The notes beneath the pieces were generated by a model. That model was not told where the DNA came from, searched no databases, and saw only the letters and a list, made by a program, of their open reading frames with translations. Below are positions 49,020-60,200 of a stretch of 64,000 nucleotides of DNA, one piece after another (within the stretch, counting starts at the first letter, position 1; the number at the start of each line of letters is the position of its first letter). The stretch spans positions 5,314 to 69,313 of the forward strand of contig VYZB01000133.1 in NCBI GenBank assembly GCA_013397455.1, written 5' to 3'. The translations under genes were made by a program, and so were the position numbers. This DNA is from Crotophaga sulcirostris (Eukaryota > Chordata > Aves > Cuculiformes > Crotophagidae).

Positions 49020-51489
49020 ATAATGCCATCAGTGGGGATAGGGAATCTCGAAACCATTACATATAATTTTTAATACATTAGAATATTTTAGCAAAAAAAT
49101 GCAATTAATGTAATAATTTTTCATATATCTAGCCCTTTTCAAAGTAAAATAAAATGTCCATCTTGTATGCTAAGTTGAATGGAACTCACTTGAGTTGTTT
49201 TTCACATTATTTCTGCATATGGCAATCTTTATAAGAGTTGATGACAATTTCAGAAAGACAGCGCTTTACACTTTGTATTTATACAGCACAACAAGCAAAC
49301 ACCTTCAGACTCCATCAAATGAATGGAAGAATAATAAATCCCTCCTCATAATCAAGATATTTTTTTCCCCCACATTTTTTTTACATCACACACCATCTGC
49401 AGTGTGGTTTCATGCAAGAAAGCTTTCCGTCTGTGTGCTTGGCCATATAGGAGACCTAGGCTTCATTCTCAATTTTGTTGTCTCTGTAGCAGTAACAGAC
49501 TGCATTGGCATGTGATTTGAGCACCAAAACACGAGAGCAAAGCACTCCTCTCTCTTTATTGTAGAGCTCAGTTCATAATTTAAATTGTAATGTTCTCTAA
49601 CTCTGGTATGTAATTAATCTGCAAAAGTACTGGGTGTTTTATACAGTAGGGAGGAGTCAGAAATAATCTCTGTGGTTCAAAGAAGGGTAGGGAAGATGCT
49701 AGGAAAATCATGACTACTATGGTTTCATGTAACACACATGTACTCACCCAAAGGAAGACACCCAAATGTTTTTACTTTATGCTAATTCTGAGCAAGCAAG
49801 TATGTCTGATTTTTCTGATTAGTCAATGAAACTGCATTAACATTCCTTTAAGAAATAGCAATGTATAATTGCAGCGTTTCTGTACATTTGCTATTACAAT
49901 GCTTAAAAGAAATCACCATCTAAATGCTCTAATGCACTTTGAAGAAATAAGCAAAGCTAGGAATTACAGCTGCAATGCTTTCCATTCAGGAACATCTTGG
50001 TATTCTATTAAAATACCCTTAAAGTAGTTATTATTTTTCATGTAGTACATCAAAGGGGAATATGTTGTCAAATGTTTCTTTGAGATTATTATTATAAAAC
50101 TTTGGGTTTGATACTGTATTATAGTTATCAGACTCCTTGCAGGGTGTGGTACTTTTTCACCTATCTCTACTCTGTCCTCTTTAAATCAGGTCTTCTTAAC
50201 GGGATATTCACTTGCAACCTTGAGAACTGTGCATCCAACAAGAGATACTTATACATTCAACCTAGCAGAAATTTCTTGTTAAATTAACAGAACAGATGTA
50301 TACTCTTCAGCAGGGTCATCCTGCATGCTACCACATACTAGAAAGCTCCAGAGAGATTCTGAAATAAGGATATTATTTACCTCGCATAGGACCCTGAAAA
50401 CTCACAGTAAGAATGGTTAAGGAAGAAAACAAGTGAAAAAAAACATTCAGATATATATATATGATTCTTTTTCCTAACCTAAATCATTTAAAAATGCTTG
50501 TATTCAGTTGCCAATGCATAAAGTAGTTTAATTTGGCAGAACTTCCACTTGGAAGAATGCAGTGTCCTAAAGCTGGTTTTCTCATGTAAAGCCTTCCCTT
50601 TAGTTTTCAGCATGCAAGTTATACACCATTCCTATACAAATAACCTAAATCCAGAGAACACATATAAATATAAAGGAAATGGGTGTACACTTCTTATAGG
50701 TAAATGAGTATCAGTTTAAAGTAATGTAAACTGGTTACTCTCATTGAGGAGTCTACCTGTCGTGCAAATTACAGCAACCAATAATCTCCTCTGACTTGGC
50801 TGACCATTCTTTCTGTTTTTTTTTTTTTTAAACTAAAATCCTCCGACTTCTTCCTGTGAGTTACTCCATTAACAGCATTTTGATTTTGTTTTGCACATAA
50901 GGACAGAGCTCTGATTATAGACATTATAGATAGCTAAATATATTTCATATTTATGCCTAGGAGTACCAGCACAACTGAACTGGAAACCACTAGCTTTGAT
51001 ATAAAGATGAATTTTCTTATTGACAGTTGTAAATAACAAAACACAGAATAAACTTTTCAGCTCTATCCAATAAATTCAGAGATGAGTGAAACTCCTTGCA
51101 AAACTTTTCCTGGCATGGTGAAATACATCTGGAGATATAATATACATAACTGAAAACATCATTAGAAGGAACGATCTTAATCTTGCATTAGAAGTCAAAC
51201 ACCCTTGTTTGCCAGTATGCTGCTTACATAAATTAAAATAAAAACTATGCTATTCTTCAGTAACTATCCAAAATGGTTTAATTACTTTCATTAAAGTGAT
51301 TATGTTTTGGACCATAACAGCAAAATATCATAAGGATTTTAACAAACTTTTGATGTTTAAAACCACACTAAAAATGAGCTATATCCAAGTACAAAAAAAC
51401 CCCAATATTTCATTTATAATCTCAGTTTAGTGGTTGAACTACAAATTCTCGTTCTAGAATTGTTTAAAAGATAATGATGTATAGGTTTT

Positions 51490-52088
51490 CACAATTAAAT
51501 TTATTCTTGGGGTTTGGTGTTGTTTTTTTTTACTTTATCTTCCATTTTTTTCACAGAATGGCATTTTCAGTAAATACAGAGCAAATTATTACATGGAAAA
51601 AAAGCTTTACCTGTTTGCTTTTCTCACTTGTAAAGCAAGTGAGAAAAATTCCAATCTCTATTGAGTAATTTCAAAAAGGGCATGAGAAAACAAAAGAAAA
51701 AAAGAGAAACAGTGACAAAACAAACTTAATCTCACCATTAGAATTCACCATAAAAATTCCCAAAGTGTAACAGATTCCTTACAAAATTTCCTAGACTAGT
51801 TCTTCTAGGGAATCAAGATCTCCTATGAAAAATATGGCAATTGGGAATTAGGGCAAGTTGGGAAGGAAAAAGGGAATGAGGAGCGTAAATAAGTGCAGCA
51901 AAAACAGGTTCTCAGGAATACACATAATTTTGTCTGCTTTAGATCACAATAGAATTTTTAATAAATAAATTTTTTTCTTTGTAAAGACACTTTTTTGAAA
52001 CAGTAAATTTAGCCCAGTCTTTTGTGTCATTTGTTTTATAAACCATCTTTTTTTTGTCCCCACCCCACCCCTTAATGTCGTAAATCTT
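51490..52088 (-). other. LRRC4C: Candidate LRRC4C 3' UTR
   Basis: This is the sequence following the TAA stop on the minus strand. It holds an AU-rich patch with an ATTAAA hexamer about 130 nt after the stop (51957-51962) and a canonical AATAAA about 585 nt after the stop (51500-51505). Between them is a perfect 12-bp inverted repeat. Either hexamer could define a transcript end, or the real UTR may be longer. The true end cannot be fixed without RNA data. Confidence 0.4.
51619..51647. other. Perfect hairpin in LRRC4C 3' region
   Basis: TTTTCTCACTTG and its exact reverse complement CAAGTGAGAAAA are separated by five bases. This gives a 12-bp perfect stem with a short loop, about 440-470 nt downstream of the stop on the LRRC4C strand. 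It would form in the RNA if the UTR extends this far. Confidence 0.7.
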
Positions 52089-54005
52089 TTAGATTTGAGT
52101 CTCTTGTACATTGTCTTTTGAGTTCATTCTGATCAATAATGGTTCATGCACCGAACTGTGTATTGAATTTATTGTGTTAACTGTTGTTGTGTGGTTGAAA
52201 GGAGACTTATAAGAGTTATAGTGATTTAGGTGCTCATGCTCTATGGCTGGCATGGGCAAGTGACTCTCTATGGGCGTGTCACCTGTAAGCTCATCATCCA
52301 CATTAATGATCTCCACAGTCCGCGTTGGAGCATGATGGTTCTGCCGGTGATGTTGTTTCCTCATTTTGTAGAAAATTACTAGCATCACAGCAGCCATGAG
52401 AGTGATAGCCACAAAACAACCAATTATAATTTTGGTAGTCTTCATAACCTCATCTATTCCCGGAATCCCGTTGTTCGCGTCTGTCACAGGAATGGTGAAT
52501 GTTTTTTCAGTTGATCTTGTGCTCTGTGGAGTGAGTGAGGTTGTCATGTTAGTGGTCTCCCAGTTGGTAACTGGAGTGGGCCCAACCTGCTCTGTGGTCT
52601 GTGCCTCATCCTGAGAAGGTTCCACGGTCTCTACTGTGACAGTTGAAAAGTACGTGTAACCAGGGTTATCCAAGGCAGTCACATTCAGCGTGGCAGAAGC
52701 TGTGGTATTCCCAACAGAATTACTCACCATGCATGTATACAAACCTGTGTCTTGCACAGTTACCCTTGTAAAATTTAATGTGCCATCACTAAGCACAGCA
52801 ATTCGAACTCTGTATGCCCCATGCGTCATAACAGATCCATTTGGAGTAATCCAAGACACAGAGGTCAGGGAGGTTGATGCCCGACATTTCATCTCTGCAG
52901 CCATGCCTTCTGTGACGTTGAGGTCTGCTGGTGGCTCCACTATGACTGGAGCATAACACGTGAAGTAATTCAGGTCCAGCTCACCAATGTACCTTCCTTT
53001 TAAACTGGGAGGTGTGTGGCAACGGGCGCAGCATGCAGTATTAGAGGGTGCCTTGTCTTTAATCCACCAGCTGAGCCAAAGGATATCACAGTTGCAGTTC
53101 CAAGGATTGTGATGCAAGTGGATCCTTTCTAGGCGGAGTGGTGTGAACAGGTCATGAGGCAATAGTGTCAGATTGTTGTGTGCCAAATTGATCTCTACAA
53201 GTGACTGAAGGTTATCGAAAGCATTCCTCTCTATCACTTGAATCTGGGACTGTATCATCCACAGTTTCTGAAGATGCATTAACCCTTGGAAAGAACCTGG
53301 CCGGATGGCAGTCAAGTGATTCCCAGAAAGATCTAATTCATCCAGTTTTACAAGTGGGGTGAGGTTAGGAATCTCTCGAAGATTGCACATGGCAAGGTTC
53401 AAATACCTCAAGTTTGACAGACCTTCAAAGGCACCTTCTGAGATGTATGAAAGCCTTTTCAGTTCCCCCAAATCCAGCCTCCGCAGAGAAGGGATTCTGT
53501 TAAAAGCATAAGAAGGGATGCTCTCAATGGGGTTGTTTCTCAGCCACAGTTCCTTCAGTTTAGACAAGTATACAAAAGCCCCATTTGGGATAGTGGTCAG
53601 ACGATTGTCAAAGAGTTCCAAAGTGTTGAGGTTGGCCAGACCATTAAAAGCCCCTATTTCAATTGTTCTGATGTGATTCCTGCTGAGTTGCAGGATTTCT
53701 AGGTGCCTTAGATGCTTGAAGCTATTAACTTTAATGATCTGGATCTGGTTCTCGTGGAGGTTGAGTAACCGGGTATTGGTGGAGATGCCGTCTGGCACGT
53801 CTCTCAGATTTTTCCGTACACAAATAACTTTACTGAACTGGTTGCTGCAGGAGCAGACAGAAGGGCAGGTTTGAGCCCTCACTAGACCAGCAACCACAAG
53901 AAGCTGAAGAGCCAACAGCACCACAAGCAGGGGGTCGAATAGGGCCCTGTTAAACCTAGGACCTATCATTATCTGCTGTGGATGTAAGGTCATCTTGTTC
54001 AACAT
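52089..54005 (-). CDS. LRRC4C: LRRC4C (netrin-G ligand 1), complete coding exon
   Basis: The product is a 638-residue postsynaptic adhesion protein. Its family binds netrin-G1 on axons and recruits PSD-95 at excitatory synapses. In order: signal peptide (about 1-44, hydrophobic [17 protein letters not shown]), LRRNT cysteines C47/C51/C53/C62, about nine leucine-rich repeats (77-300), LRRCT with C304/C306/C325/C329/C350, one Ig domain with C374 and C425, a Thr/Ser-rich stalk, a membrane helix (about 525-546) and a cytoplasmic tail ending ETQI, a class I PDZ ligand. N-glycosylation sequons are at N278, N363, N389, N411, N433, N441 and N486. The whole coding region is in one exon, as known for this gene. 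Start M1 matches the vertebrate protein; M5 has better initiation context. The protein is two residues shorter than the 640-residue human form as I recall it. No frameshift or stop is seen. Confidence 0.97.
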   Translation of the reverse strand: MLNKMTLHPQQIMIGPRFNRALFDPLLVVLLALQLLVVAGLVRAQTCPSVCSCSNQFSKVICVRKNLRDVPDGISTNTRLLNLHENQIQIIKVNSFKHLRHLEILQLSRNHIRTIEIGAFNGLANLNTLELFDNRLTTIPNGAFVYLSKLKELWLRNNPIESIPSYAFNRIPSLRRLDLGELKRLSYISEGAFEGLSNLRYLNLAMCNLREIPNLTPLVKLDELDLSGNHLTAIRPGSFQGLMHLQKLWMIQSQIQVIERNAFDNLQSLVEINLAHNNLTLLPHDLFTPLRLERIHLHHNPWNCNCDILWLSWWIKDKAPSNTACCARCHTPPSLKGRYIGELDLNYFTCYAPVIVEPPADLNVTEGMAAEMKCRASTSLTSVSWITPNGSVMTHGAYRVRIAVLSDGTLNFTRVTVQDTGLYTCMVSNSVGNTTASATLNVTALDNPGYTYFSTVTVETVEPSQDEAQTTEQVGPTPVTNWETTNMTTSLTPQSTRSTEKTFTIPVTDANNGIPGIDEVMKTTKIIIGCFVAITLMAAVMLVIFYKMRKQHHRQNHHAPTRTVEIINVDDELTGDTPIESHLPMPAIEHEHLNHYNSYKSPFNHTTTVNTINSIHSSVHEPLLIRMNSKDNVQETQI

Positions 54006-54047
54006 TCATAATTTATTTGGTGTTGGTCCTTCTGCAGTTTGAATAGC
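54006..54047 (-). other. LRRC4C: LRRC4C 5' UTR part in the coding exon
   Basis: Forty-two nucleotides lie between the splice acceptor and the start codon. An upstream ATG at 54007-54009 lies 4 nt before the annotated start and out of frame. It opens a 17-codon frame that ends at TAG inside the coding region, so it overlaps the main start. More 5' UTR must lie in exons further right, which I could not identify. Confidence 0.8.
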
Positions 54048-54072
54048 CTGAAAGAAAGAAAGAAAGAAAGAT
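54048..54072 (-). other. Splice acceptor of the LRRC4C coding exon
   Basis: On the minus strand a run of CTTT units ends in CAG followed by exon sequence GCTATTC, a textbook polypyrimidine tract and AG acceptor. The tract is a (CTTT)n microsatellite (GAAA units on the plus strand), so its length may vary between individuals. Confidence 0.85.
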
Positions 54073-55161
54073 TAATCTCAGATATTTAAGTGTGCTCTTT
54101 AAACAAAGACTTCTCAAGTCCTTTCAGTCAACTCTACCAATTTCATGAAAATCTGTAGCAAGGATAGCTATAAACATTCTAATATTTTGTTTCCTGTACA
54201 GCAATGTATGCTCGCTGTAATTGACAGTGAAATAAGAAGGCGGCAGACACTGGCTTTTCCTGCTCATTCCAGTGTGTAACACTTGTAGCTGGATGGCAAT
54301 TAACAAGTTCAGCCACTGTGGATACCTAAAAGAAATGTTCTAACTCAGGGGGAGAGTTAAAAGAAATTACAAGGGCCTCAAAAGCCAAAATTTAGTAAGA
54401 TAGGAGTTATCAGAACATTCAAGGGGTGAACCATCCTGACACATTACAAGACAAGACAACAGAAAACATGAAGATCAGGTGGAGACTCCTGTTTTGTATG
54501 GGTGAAATTCTTTATACAAATGTGATTCCTGCATTAGAGTTCAAGTAGAAGTGAAGACTTTAATACTGCATGTAGCGGATCATGCAAACATCACAGCAAG
54601 ATCTTGCCTATTTCAAATTAAAAAAATAAAATGCAAAAGAAAAGTGCTGAGCATCAGTTCTTCCCTACTGTTAAACAGAATCATCCAATTTCATGATATT
54701 CCCTCCTCAATTCTTTTGTTTGACACCAGCAGCAGAGAAACACTCATTAGTAAATGTGTGCCGAATAGAGAAACAAGAATAGTCATTTAAATGCTGAAAA
54801 ATATCTCTGACTTCATATTGGCAGTTTCATTGGCACCTCTAAAAAATCCTACAGATCTTACTGTAAGGGGAAAAAAGACCTTTACACTACAAATGATCAT
54901 GGTTTATAAAACAAATGACACAATGTCTCAGTTGCTAAAAGATTTTTAAAAGAAATATTTTGGTTTATCTTCTTAAAATAAATTCTCTATATTCCTCCTG
55001 GTTTTGGTTATTGACTCAAACAGCAAATCAGTCACATAGAATAGCTCTTTCATAGTACTGAAGGCTAAAATTGCCTATGGCTTTTACATTTACCTTTTTC
55101 CATGGTCATGTGCTAGGGATGTTTCAATCAAACATATGTCTCAGAATTATGCTCTATCAAA

Positions 55162-55255
55162 GACCCTCAGGGGATTCAGTGACGCTCAAGGAATTCTGCA
55201 GCCCTTAGGGAATTCCACAATCCTTAGGGAATCCTGCGACCCTCAGGTTTCTGCA
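55162..55255. repeat. 20-bp minisatellite (CCCTCAGGGAATTC-like)
   Basis: There are about four and a half degenerate units of 18-20 bp: ACCCTCAGGGGATTCAGTG, ACGCTCAAGGAATTCTGCAG, CCCTTAGGGAATTCCACAA, TCCTTAGGGAATCCTGCG, ACCCTCAGG. The units share a CCTNAGGGAATTC core. Confidence 0.8.
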
Positions 55256-57209
55256 AAATTCAAGCTTGGTCACTGACTACTTATTAGTATATATTACTCT
55301 GAGTATATAATTTTGAAGACGGGGTCACCATTTTGAGACATGTGGATGGGAAGTTCTAGATATGTTTTCATGTGTGTTTGTGTGTTTGATTTTTTCCGTG
55401 TCTAAGCTGCTGAAGATCTATATTGCCATTACTCTGGAACTTCTTCTGGGAGGCAGTGAGAGCAAATCTTAGATTTTGTAGCCACCATTTGATTTAACTT
55501 TGGATTTATTTACATTACTAATTTTTTTTCCCTCTTCTTTGGTAATACAGAAAGCAAAATGCAGTATTTGTCATAAGACCACACTAACTGGGCTTGCTGC
55601 TGCTGCTAAAATACATGGGAGCTGATGCTTCAAAAAAGCCACCACGACAGACAGAAAATATGCTAGACAATGCCTCCTCACTTCTAGCTGGTGAGTATTG
55701 CATGAGGCAAACATACTGCAGTGAGATTCCTAGTGTATTAAAAAGGTCCTTTCTTTTATACTGGTGGCTTTCCACAGCTCAGAGGTTAAGTATCCAGGAA
55801 ATCTTGGTGCAGTTTTTTCACATCGGGGTAACTTATAATCAAATACACTGGAAACACCCTGGGGAAAAAAAAAATAAATTAGCCATCAAGAAAACACAGT
55901 GGAAAATTCGTTTGAAGCCTTGAAGAACATTATAGAAATATTTTGATGGGCTTTACATAAAGACCCATCTGGAACTCTGTACTAGAGTAATTTACTATTC
56001 ACTGTTTCTCTGTTATTCTAGAGACACAAGGCGGCTCAGCTTTATAAATCCAAATATGGAATACAGAACATCAACCAGCTTCTTTAGTCTTTGTTGACAG
56101 CTCTAAGTGATTTTTCTTTCCCCTTCATTTTTCTTGTACTAAAATAGTAACTCTATGGTCACATCAATAACACTTGTGCCCTCTGCTGTATAGATTTAAA
56201 ATGTAGTTTAAAATGCTAAGAATTTCCTTACTGCACCGTCAATTCCGCAGACACTGTACAATTATTAAATGTGTTTCCAAACACTATTTTAAGTCTGTCT
56301 GTGACATTGCTCTAATTACCAAAGCATATACCATCTGTCACTTTAGTACAGCAATGTATGTTCTCTTTATGGCCATGGAGACATACATATACATATATGG
56401 AGAGTTCTTTTTTTGTTTCTATTTGCACAGAACTCAAAACATCTTTTTTTCAAATTGGCATTTGATATGCATGTTCTCCTCTCTCTTGCTAATCTGATAC
56501 TTTCTCAGTGTCAATGTACTACACATTTGCCTTTGAGCAAAAAGCATTGTCCTCTTAAGATCCAATGCAGAAGATGAAACAAGGAATGACAGAGCTACTC
56601 ACCTCTGCAGATATGCACAGTGCAGCTTTCCTTACGGATACAGTAGTTATGCTATTAGGAAGTAACGTTGCCAAATGTGTATGCAGAGATGTCTTCCTTA
56701 TGGGCATTGTAATAGAACACAAAATTAATTTTTCTATTTTTTTGTAATTAAGTCTTAGGTCTGATGTGCTTTGATCTCTCTTTGTTATTTTACCAGGAGA
56801 AAGTGACTATACTCACTCTGATCTCTGAAGGATTTTCCTGTAATTATGGGCTTTGATTACAAAATAAAACTGCTACACTATCCCCAAAGATCTGTCTAAT
56901 GATATATGGCTGGTAGGAAAGGTATTTTCCCAAGCTCCAGTGATCTTTAGCTGGATCACTGGAAGTTTACTTGCTGTTGGCAACTCATACTTAGCTTTCT
57001 GTCTAGTCTGTGAGTCTATGAATAACTGTCTGAGCAGCAGAGCAGTGCAGTGCAAAGACTGTGGCTTTATCCCAATATATGGTTTATGATACAGTAAGAT
57101 CTAACACACTTTGGTTGGTGCTGTACATCTGCCAGTAAAATAAAGAGATATGCTATATGTCACCACATTGAAAGTATAGACAGAATCTATCAGATATCAG
57201 ATGATGAAA

Positions 57210-57285
57210 CAATCACAGCAAAATTAAATCATCACGATTACATCACAGTTAAATCTCAACTAAAGCACAGTTAAATTATCACAAC
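57210..57285. repeat. Degenerate CACAGTTAAAT repeat
   Basis: There are three loosely spaced occurrences of ATCACAG followed by (T/A)AAAT, with intervals of about 25 bp. This is a decayed short tandem repeat of unknown origin. Confidence 0.45.
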
Positions 57286-60200
57286 TTTCCCTCAGCCATG
57301 TGCCAGAAAATTTCAGGATGAGGAGGAGCATTCCGGTCCCTTTTTACAATTTTTTCTAAGTTGAAAAATATGTGGATGCATTCAGAGAAATGCAACTTTG
57401 CTTCACTTTACACAGCACAATTATGTATGCTGTACATCACAGTCTTTTGAAGAGGTTTTTGAAAGAAAAAACCCTTTCAAAGGTATCTGCATTTTTAGTA
57501 AACAAGCCACTCTACAGTTGTAAGTTAAATGGCAGATTTCCAAACATTTGAAGAGGAATTAGGTGAGAGAAACAGCTAATTAAATAGGGAAGTATCAGCA
57601 CCAGAGATTTGAAAACAGTTTCTTTATGGAACAGAGCATGGAGTATAGCAATAAAAATAGGTCTAAATCCCAGGATGACCTTATGCAGAAGTGACTCTTT
57701 TGACTCTCTTTTCAGGAGCTCTGAATGCTCTCAGGGCCTGAGACTGATCCCCTTTTGGCAGCAATGTCAGTAGAGGAAGCCAAGGGAATTTCAGTGTAGC
57801 TACCAGGAGACAAGCACACAATCTGTTTTAGCTCTACAAAATACTGGAACACATGAGGGTAAACCCTTGTTCCAGACCAGAGACCAAACTGTGGACAGGG
57901 AGCTACACCGGGGTCAGAAATCTTCTACCGACATCTGCTCTGCAAATGCTCCTGCCGCCTCCTATGCATGTCCCCATAAGGCTGTGAAGGGTTAGGTTGA
58001 CGGAAACACGTTGCTAGGGATTCACTCACCATACCCTCCTGCTCCCCTCCTTGCTTTTCCTGTCCTAAAATACCTTTAGATCTGGCCAAACCCCTGAGGA
58101 CTAGAGCTTTCAGTTCAAGAGTAGTACAAATGCTTTGCAAGCTGTTCCCTGCCCATATACAGTACAATAGCACCATTCTTTTACTCCATTGAATATCTTT
58201 GCCATCAACAAAGGAACACTTTACATTCTTAATAGAGCATTACAATAATCATCAAGCGAAATCTGTAAACTGGTTTACAGTAGATCTCAAATATTTTTCT
58301 TCCTAATCATATTTCTTATTTTTCTCATGGATTGGCTCCTGTGTGAGTTGTTTAGGTTTTCATTAAACTGACTCTTTTACAGTGAACCCATTACTGCAAC
58401 TATATAACTATGTATCTTTTTGCCCATTCTTAAAAATCAGTTTTCCCTTTTCACTGCTGTAGGATTTTAAAAGTCTCAACAACAGTCCAGGGAGCCGTTG
58501 CAATAATGCCTAAAAACCTGCGAGGTTTCAAAGTGCAGCAGTTTTTATCTGTTTGGGGTTGATTTTATTTTTAGTTAAATACAATGGAGGCCAAAGAGGG
58601 CTAGATAGCCAGCCCAGCAACGCAATGGATTGCTCAGGAGACCAGATAAAACAAAACACTCACGATGCAAATGATTCTCCTCTTTGTATGTTTCATTTTT
58701 TTTTTCTCTGGGACATAGTCAGGATTTTCTATGGCCCCTGGAAGCATGCAAGTGTAGAAGGCAGAGTGGATATTGCTGTATCACAGATACTCCCTGGTTC
58801 TCTTCTGCAAGCGTTTTTAAGACTAAGTTGATTCACTAAGACACTGACCTAAAAGACCTAAATGTGATTGGACACATTCAATATTCCTGAATCACCATTG
58901 ATTTCAGGGGAGTTCAATCAAAGATGAGCATGATCCAGCCTACCTTTTTCTTCTTTTCTTTCACTTTGTTATAGAGAAAACAGCTTTATTTCACACTCCT
59001 CATTTTCCAGCATGATGTCATGTTCCCTCTCTCATGTCTTCCTAAGGTTTAAAATTTTCTCCTTAACTTTAGGTAACAGAAATGAACATGAAATATACAT
59101 TTTAAAAATAATAATTTTAGTATATGTTGGTCCAGGCAAAAATATTTGCTTTATAGCTGGAAATTAAGAGATTTCACAGTGTTTTAAACTAAATCAGTCT
59201 GGCATATTCATAAATATTCTTTTACTCCCTACTGTCATTTGCACTTTATATCCTCAGTACATCTCATAACACTTGCTATTTTTATCACAAAAATCATAGA
59301 AAATATCCAACAATATATAACCGATATTTCTTTAGGACATACTTAGTTTTATTAAAAGGAATTATTTGGATTCTTTATTGAACTTTCCCTGGGTGTTGCT
59401 CAAAGGGTGAAGAAAACAAAACAGTCCTGCTCTATCTGTTCAGACTGCTCAGAGTGGTATGAATAGGAGCAATCTACGAACTATTCATGATGAACTAACT
59501 TAAAGTCTTTCATAAAAGCTACCACAACAGAGTTTGGTACCATTCCACCCCGAAACTTTGTAGAAATTTAATTGGAACGAACTTTTAAAGTGGTTTAACT
59601 ATATTACATTAAATCTTTGTATATACACTCTTATTTAGAATTTAATTGAAGTATAATTAAATCAAGACCACTGTAATTTCAACTAAGAGTGTCCATAAAA
59701 CAACATAAGTTAGCTTAGCTGGCCCCTTTTCAAAGATAATTTGAATTCATTTTCTTGAGACCCCATGTAGACATTAGGAAATTTTGTTCTGTATTGGCTT
59801 GGGCTTGATTCAAACCAATTATGTAAAGGTAAAAAAGTTTTCTACCTCATCATGGATCCTTTGGGTTACTGAAGTCCCATTTTGCTCTTCTCACTTCACT
59901 AATTCAGTTGATAAAACACAGTTTCTCTGAACCTTTTCAGTTTGTTTCATCTTCTATATTTTTTCTGTACAGATATTCATGTAGTAGGAAACAGGCAACT
60001 GTACGGAAGAAATTTTACTATAACCCTGATAACAAAATTCTCTTAATTAGAGCAGCATGTCATTACATGTCATGTGCCAACCATGACATAAGGGGAATTT
60101 ATACAAGTACCTGCAGGATTTCACTACCTTATGCCAGAAATGCCTCAGTAAGCAACAATTAACACATAGTATATCTGTAACTACTGAAAGGATGCTTTCT

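Larger units (their letters stand above)
45333..51489. other. AT-rich non-coding stretch downstream of LRRC4C
   Basis: No supported gene. It contains a 60-bp direct repeat (47191-47250 and 48954-49019) and several homopolymer tracts. Nothing else could be assigned. A longer LRRC4C 3' UTR isoform could extend into its right end. Confidence 0.55.

Noticed and set aside
52396..52956. Plus-strand frames inside the LRRC4C exon
   Set aside because: These are antisense shadows of a strongly conserved coding exon, with no independent features.
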